NCBI RefSeq assembly: GCF_001507555.1
Contig: NZ_LQBO01000001.1
Location: 1,922,001-1,986,000 of the forward strand
Direction of reading: 5' to 3'
From: Thiomicrospira sp. XS5
GTDB taxonomy: Bacteria > Pseudomonadota > Gammaproteobacteria > Thiomicrospirales > Thiomicrospiraceae
Length of the DNA stretch: 64,000 bases
Made by a program: the position numbers and the translations under genes. The notes beneath the pieces are model-generated. The model saw only the letters and a list, made by a program, of their open reading frames with translations. It was not told the origin of the DNA and made no database searches. How positions within the stretch are numbered: the first letter of the stretch is position 1; the number at the start of each line of letters is the position of its first letter. Shown one piece after another: positions 60,290-64,000 of this stretch.

Positions 60290-60447
60290 CGTAAATCTCC
60301 CTAAAATGTTAAAAAAACGTATTTAAAATATAACCGAAATTCAAATATACCTGAATTCCAAAGAAAATTGAACTCAAAATAAGAATTTATGTAAAAAACC
60401 TTATTTTTTTAGACTTTATTTACTCCAAAGCCGCTGTTTGAAACGGT

Positions 60448-61167
60448 TTATCCTGCGGACGAAGCCATTGCCTGCAAACCTTCCAAGTTCTGAATCAGGA
60501 CTTCCTTGCGCTTCCAACTCATCCAGCCCTGCTTTTGAAATTTACCCAGAATACGTGAAACGGTTTCCGGCGTCAGGTTAAGGTAGCTGGCCACATCCCG
60601 GTGTAAGACATTCAAGCGAAACTGGGTATGTTCATACCCACGCGCCCGTAAGCGCTCGGACATCATTAAAATAAAATCCGCCAGTCGCTGTTCAGCGGTC
60701 TTTTGTGTCAATATCGTCGAATGCAATCGGCCGGTCACAATTTCATGACTCATCAAGCTGAAAATTTGCGCGTTTAAATTCGGCACTTCGGAACCGAGCT
60801 TGGTCAATTGCGCGTATGGCAAAGCGCATACGGTTGTGGTATCCAACGCCACCGCATAGAATTCATGGCGGCAACACGCCAAGGCTTCCATTCCAACAAT
60901 GTCCCCCGGCAAATAAAAACCGTGGATCACCTCTTGGTCATGTTCATTAACGGAAAACACCTTCACCATTCCCGCTCGAATCGCATACAAAGACGTAAAC
61001 GCCTCCCCGGCTTGATAAAGGTACTCCCCTTTCACGAGAGACGGCTTGCGGTCGACCAGTTGATCCAAGCGTTGGATATCGGTGTCATACAGCCCATTGG
61101 CAAAACAAATTCCTTGCATCGCGCACTTGGAACAACTTGCGTTAAAACCGGAATGCTTTTCTGTCAT
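60448..61167 (-). CDS. fnr: FNR-type oxygen-sensing transcription regulator
   Basis: 239 residues, CRP/FNR fold. Three N-terminal cysteines (12, 15 and 21, in CSKCAMQGIC) plus Cys 114 in TTVCALPY match the four [4Fe-4S] ligands of FNR. The recognition helix ETVSRILGKF has the Glu and Ser-Arg residues that read TTGAT half-sites. It likely controls anaerobic or microaerobic genes. An AT-rich region (61168-61677) separates it from the divergent kinase gene. Two adjacent cysteines (98-99) are not typical of FNR. Confidence 0.9.
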   Translation of the reverse strand: MTEKHSGFNASCSKCAMQGICFANGLYDTDIQRLDQLVDRKPSLVKGEYLYQAGEAFTSLYAIRAGMVKVFSVNEHDQEVIHGFYLPGDIVGMEALACCRHEFYAVALDTTTVCALPYAQLTKLGSEVPNLNAQIFSLMSHEIVTGRLHSTILTQKTAEQRLADFILMMSERLRARGYEHTQFRLNVLHRDVASYLNLTPETVSRILGKFQKQGWMSWKRKEVLIQNLEGLQAMASSAG

Positions 61168-61677
61168 AACACCACTTTTTTCTAAAATCCCTTTTGTTCG
61201 ATTCTACCAAAATATTTTTTCCTGGGGGCGCCAAATATCTCAAAAACGGCCCAGCATTTTGCGTTCGTCAAAAAACGCATGAATCAACCTAAAAATAATT
61301 TTATTTTTTACTTAAAACTTCTTATCAACTTGCACTGCCTATTTTTTAATCAATTTATAAAAACAGTAACATTTTTAAAGCATTTAGCCACCTCAAAAAG
61401 AAGTCTTCACAAAGTTATCCACAGGTTCTGTGGATTATAATCTGAACGATAAAAAAGTATGCCAAACTTAATAAAAAACAACATAAATTAATAAATACAA
61501 CAATTTAACATGTATTTATAGAATGCAAATTAAATACAAAAACTAATAACCGCTATTACCTTGTCAAGTTTTTTTTAAAATTATTCACTTTTATCGACAG
61601 ACAGCTTGCACACCTCTTAAACATTGGATTTATGGTAAAATTCGCGTCATAAAACGGTCACCACTAAGGAACACTTC
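61168..61677. other. AT-rich intergenic region with DnaA-box-like sequences
   Basis: This 510-bp stretch has no gene. It contains one perfect DnaA box, an inverted near copy, and two further near matches (TTATTCACT near 61581, TTATCGACA near 61591). Promoters for the divergent fnr and kinase genes must also lie here; an extended -10-like TGGTAAAAT is at 61633-61641. Confidence 0.5.
61415..61437. promoter_or_regulatory. Inverted pair of DnaA-box-like sites
   Basis: TTATCCACA (61415-61423, perfect DnaA box) faces TGTGGATTA (61429-61437, one mismatch) across five bases; the pair also forms a hairpin. Function is unproven. Confidence 0.5.
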
Positions 61678-62883
61678 ATGGCAAAAATTTTAGGCATTGG
61701 TAATGCGGTTTTGGACATCATTTTAAAAACACCGCACTTTCCGCAAGAAGATGAAGAACTCCGTGCACTTTCCCGACTGCATCAAGTCGGTGGCAATGTG
61801 TGTAATAGCCTTTATGTTTTAAATCAACTTGGGCATACAGCCAGCATTATGACAACCGTTGGCGGCGACCAATCTTCAAAACAATTATTGAATGGATTAC
61901 AAGAACGCCATATCCAAACGGAACACGTGCAACGTTTTATTCAAGGGCAAACCCCAACGTCTTATGTATTATTGAATGAAGCCACGGGTAGCCGAACCAT
62001 TACCCATTATCGCGACCTGCCGGAACTGAGCTTTGACTTTTTCGCCAAAGTTGAAATCGAACAATATGACTGGCTGCATTTTGAAGGCCGAAATATTGAA
62101 AACCTGACCGGCATGCTCAATATCGCCAAAACGTTTCTAAGCCATCAACCCATTTCATTGGAGGTGGAAAAACCCCGTGACGGTATAGAAGCGCTTCTGC
62201 CACAAGCCAATGTCATTTTCTTCTCACATCATTATGCGACCGCCAAAGGCTATGACGATGGTGAAGCCTTGTTAAAAGCCATGCAGAAAGTAGCACCACA
62301 AAGCCACCTGGTGTGTACTTGGGGAAAACAAGGTGCCTGGTACGCCTCACCAGATGAAGCGATCCAACACCAAGCGATTGACGTCATCCCGCAGACGGTT
62401 GATAGCTTAGGCGCGGGCGACACTTTCAATGCCGGCGTTATTGACCGTCTGTTGCAAAAGGACTCATTGGCCGAGGCCGTCCAAGCAGGCAGCCGTCTGG
62501 CCGCCCGTAAATGCCGGCAGACAGGCTTAGATAATTTAATGACGGAAATCAAAGATAAGCGCCCGCTCGCCAACATTAAACAAGTCACCAATGCCAGAAC
62601 ATTGGTTGTTCCCTGCGACGACCTACCGCACGCTGTCGTGCTCATTAAATACGAAGACCGCATCAAGGCGTATGAAAACAATTGTCCGCACCAGAATGTG
62701 CCGCTAAATGAAGCCTACAAAATCGACGTCAATCCATTTGACCACACCTTAAAGTGCTCGGTACATGACGCTTTTTTCAATATCGAAGATGGGATGTGTG
62801 TGGAAGGCCCTTGTATGAACGACGAGTTAACCGCTGTCGCAATTGAAATTGATGAACAAGGGGATATTTACCTGGCACAATAA
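61678..62883 (+). CDS. PfkB-family sugar kinase fused to a Rieske [2Fe-2S] domain
   Basis: 401 residues in one open frame. Residues 1-295 are a PfkB/ribokinase-fold kinase: start ILGIGNAVLDIIL, substrate motif HQVGGNVCNSLYVL, LVCTWGKQGAWY, and the ATP/catalytic motif DSLGAGDTFNAGV with base Asp 248. Residues about 305-400 are a Rieske-type ferredoxin domain: ligands Cys336, His338 in NCPHQNVPL and Cys360, His363 in CSVHDAFFNI, followed by GMCVEGPC. A kinase carrying a redox cluster is unusual; the Rieske part could sense redox state or pass electrons to a partner. Substrate is unknown; kinase motifs resemble ketohexokinase-like members. It is followed by a palindromic terminator. Confidence 0.85.
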   Translation: MAKILGIGNAVLDIILKTPHFPQEDEELRALSRLHQVGGNVCNSLYVLNQLGHTASIMTTVGGDQSSKQLLNGLQERHIQTEHVQRFIQGQTPTSYVLLNEATGSRTITHYRDLPELSFDFFAKVEIEQYDWLHFEGRNIENLTGMLNIAKTFLSHQPISLEVEKPRDGIEALLPQANVIFFSHHYATAKGYDDGEALLKAMQKVAPQSHLVCTWGKQGAWYASPDEAIQHQAIDVIPQTVDSLGAGDTFNAGVIDRLLQKDSLAEAVQAGSRLAARKCRQTGLDNLMTEIKDKRPLANIKQVTNARTLVVPCDDLPHAVVLIKYEDRIKAYENNCPHQNVPLNEAYKIDVNPFDHTLKCSVHDAFFNIEDGMCVEGPCMNDELTAVAIEIDEQGDIYLAQ

Positions 62884-62909
62884 AAAAACGACCAGGCCTG
62901 GTCGTTTTT
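62884..62909. terminator. 26-bp perfect palindromic terminator with repeat core after the PfkB-Rieske gene
   Basis: Each half reads AAAAACGACCAGG or its complement; the CCAGGCCTGG core is at 62892-62901. It begins directly at the stop codon of the kinase gene. Confidence 0.85.
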
Positions 62910-62948
62910 AAATGAACTCACAATGTTTGATTCGATGGCGGTAAACAA

Positions 62949-63677
62949 TTACTTTCGCTGACGAAAAACCTCATACAGCGTTACCCCTGTGGCGACGGAA
63001 ACATTTAAGCTCTCCACCGAGCCCACCATCGGAATAGCGGCCAAATGGTCACAGGTTTCACGAGTTAACTTACGCAACCCCGAACCTTCGGCTCCCATCA
63101 CCAGCCCAACAGCCCCGGTAAAGTCCATATCGTAAATAGTGGACTCGGTTTCCCCGGCCAGCCCCGTCACCCACAATCCGGCCTGCTGAAGTGTTTTCAA
63201 CGTACGCGCCAGGTTAGACACCACCACCACTTTAACCGTCTCAGCGGCACCACAAGCCACTTTTCGAACCGTGGCATTGACGCCGACCGAATTATGCTTC
63301 GGTAACACCACCGCTGTCACGCCCACCGCATCCGCGGTTCGCAAAATCGCGCCTAAATTATGCGGGTCCTGCACTTCGTCCAGAAAAAGAAAAACCGGCT
63401 GGCTTTCCGTTTCCATCATCGACAGTAAATCAGACTCTTGTAACTCGGCTTGCTTGGCAATCATAGCGACCACGCCTTGGTGAACGGCATCGAAACGATT
63501 GAAGTAAGATTTGGGTTCCAACTGATATTGAATACCAAGCGACTTGGCTTGGCCCATCAACGCTTGAATGCGTTTATTCTCCACGCCTTTTTGAAAGGCC
63601 AGAGAATAAACGAGGTGTGGAGACTGTTTCAGAAATTTTTCAATTGCGTGAATGCCGTAAAGAATGTCTTGCTTCAC
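62949..63677 (-). CDS. rlmB: RlmB, 23S rRNA (Gm2251) 2'-O-methyltransferase
   Basis: 242 residues, SpoU/TrmH family with an N-terminal substrate-binding domain (LYGIHAIEKFLKQ). The knot motifs are visible: NLGAILRTADAVG, LVMGAEGSGLRKLT and SLNVSVATGVTLYEV. It methylates G2251 in the ribosomal P-loop. The start is GTG (63675-63677) after an AGGAA site, just behind the RNase R gene on the same strand; rnr-rlmB is a common pair. Confidence 0.95.
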   Translation of the reverse strand: MKQDILYGIHAIEKFLKQSPHLVYSLAFQKGVENKRIQALMGQAKSLGIQYQLEPKSYFNRFDAVHQGVVAMIAKQAELQESDLLSMMETESQPVFLFLDEVQDPHNLGAILRTADAVGVTAVVLPKHNSVGVNATVRKVACGAAETVKVVVVSNLARTLKTLQQAGLWVTGLAGETESTIYDMDFTGAVGLVMGAEGSGLRKLTRETCDHLAAIPMVGSVESLNVSVATGVTLYEVFRQRK

Positions 63678-63680
63678 GAC

Positions 63681-64000
63681 TTAACTTCCTGACTTTTTCT
63701 TGCCGCCGCGCCCACGTCCACCGCGTTTTTTACGATAAGAACGCTTACGCTTTTTCGGTTTCGATTCTTCCGACTCTTCTGCAGCGGCTTCCTCATTGGC
63801 CGGCTTGGATTCATTCGCCGATTCAGCGTCGTCATCCGAAGACAAAAAACGCAGATCGATTTTACGATCATCCAAATTGACCTGAGCCACTTGCACTCTC
63901 AAGCGATCGCCCAACCGATAAACTTTGCCGGTTCGCTCCCCTTTCAAGCAGTGGCGAGACGCATCGTAATGGAAGTAATCTTCTCCCAGTTCGGTAATGT
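63681..64000 (-). CDS. rnr: RNase R, C-terminal end (partial, runs off right edge)
   Basis: About 106 codons to the window edge. The visible part is the last S1 domain (LGEDYFHYDASRHCLKGERT, then YRLGDRLRVQVAQVNLDDRK and IDL) and a Lys/Arg/Gly/Ser-rich basic tail after an acidic Glu/Ser stretch. RNase R degrades structured RNA from the 3' end; the basic tail and S1 domain bind RNA and ribosomes. The start lies beyond 64000. The stop is followed by rlmB after 3 bp. Confidence 0.93.
   Translation of the reverse strand, partial: ITELGEDYFHYDASRHCLKGERTGKVYRLGDRLRVQVAQVNLDDRKIDLRFLSSDDDAESANESKPANEEAAAEESEESKPKKRKRSYRKKRGGRGRGGKKKSGS

Noticed and set aside
1-64000. CRISPR arrays, prophage, insertion sequences, tRNA or rRNA genes
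   Set aside because: No regularly spaced direct repeats, transposase or integrase genes, or cloverleaf/rRNA sequences were seen.

Overview
The window is a flagellar and flagellin-glycosylation locus from a mid-GC gammaproteobacterium. The FleQ/FlrBC-type sigma-54 regulators, the FlgO/P/T-type outer-membrane additions, CheV, FNR, PepN, Pal, RlmB and RNase R point to a polar-flagellate relative of the sulfur-oxidising Hydrogenovibrio/Thiomicrorhabdus group. That genus-level guess rests on overall impression, not on a search.

Layout. (1) 1-4105: fliE-fliF-fliG-fliH, minus strand, behind a sigma-54 promoter; fliH runs off the left edge. (2) 4106-7862: regulators flrA-flrB-flrC, with a sigma-70 promoter before flrA. 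(3) 7910-10857: fliD-fliS-fliT-like, behind a sigma-28 promoter. (4) 11009-15319: three flagellin genes, flaG and one small unknown gene; each flagellin gene has its own sigma-28 promoter. (5) 15436-35551: a glycosylation island with three MAF-type flagellin glycosyltransferases and the legionaminic-acid pathway (LegB, LegC, LegH, LegI, LegG, LegF and a PtmE-like nucleotidyltransferase). It also holds a HisH/HisF/WbpG-like amidation module, a divergent second NeuB-like synthase, an APH-fold phosphotransferase and an unknown possible glycosyltransferase. (6) 35588-47757: an MltC-like transglycosylase, then flgL-K-J-I, flgH-G-F and flgE-D-C-B, with sigma-54 promoters in front of flgB, flgF and probably flgI. 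(7) 47987-55475: flgT-cheV, divergent flgA-flgM-flgN-pilZ, and an flgP-containing lipoprotein operon. (8) 55560-64000: LpoA-like protein, PepN, Pal, FNR, a PfkB kinase fused to a Rieske iron-sulfur domain, RlmB, and the 3' end of RNase R.

The promoters read as a hierarchy. Sigma-70 serves flrA; FlrA/FlrBC with sigma-54 serve hook and basal body (fliE, flgB, flgF, flgI); sigma-28 serves filament genes (fliD, flagellins, flgMN) and apparently also the sugar-amidation operon, which would couple glycan supply to filament assembly.

The most unusual signal is a dispersed sequence with a palindromic core, CCAGGCCTGG, usually preceded by an A-rich tract. Ten exact copies and seven one-mismatch copies lie in 64 kb, both inside genes and inside terminator hairpins. 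It behaves like a DNA-uptake signal or a HIP1-type highly iterated palindrome, and I do not recognise it from any described family. Second is the PfkB-Rieske fusion at 61678-62883.
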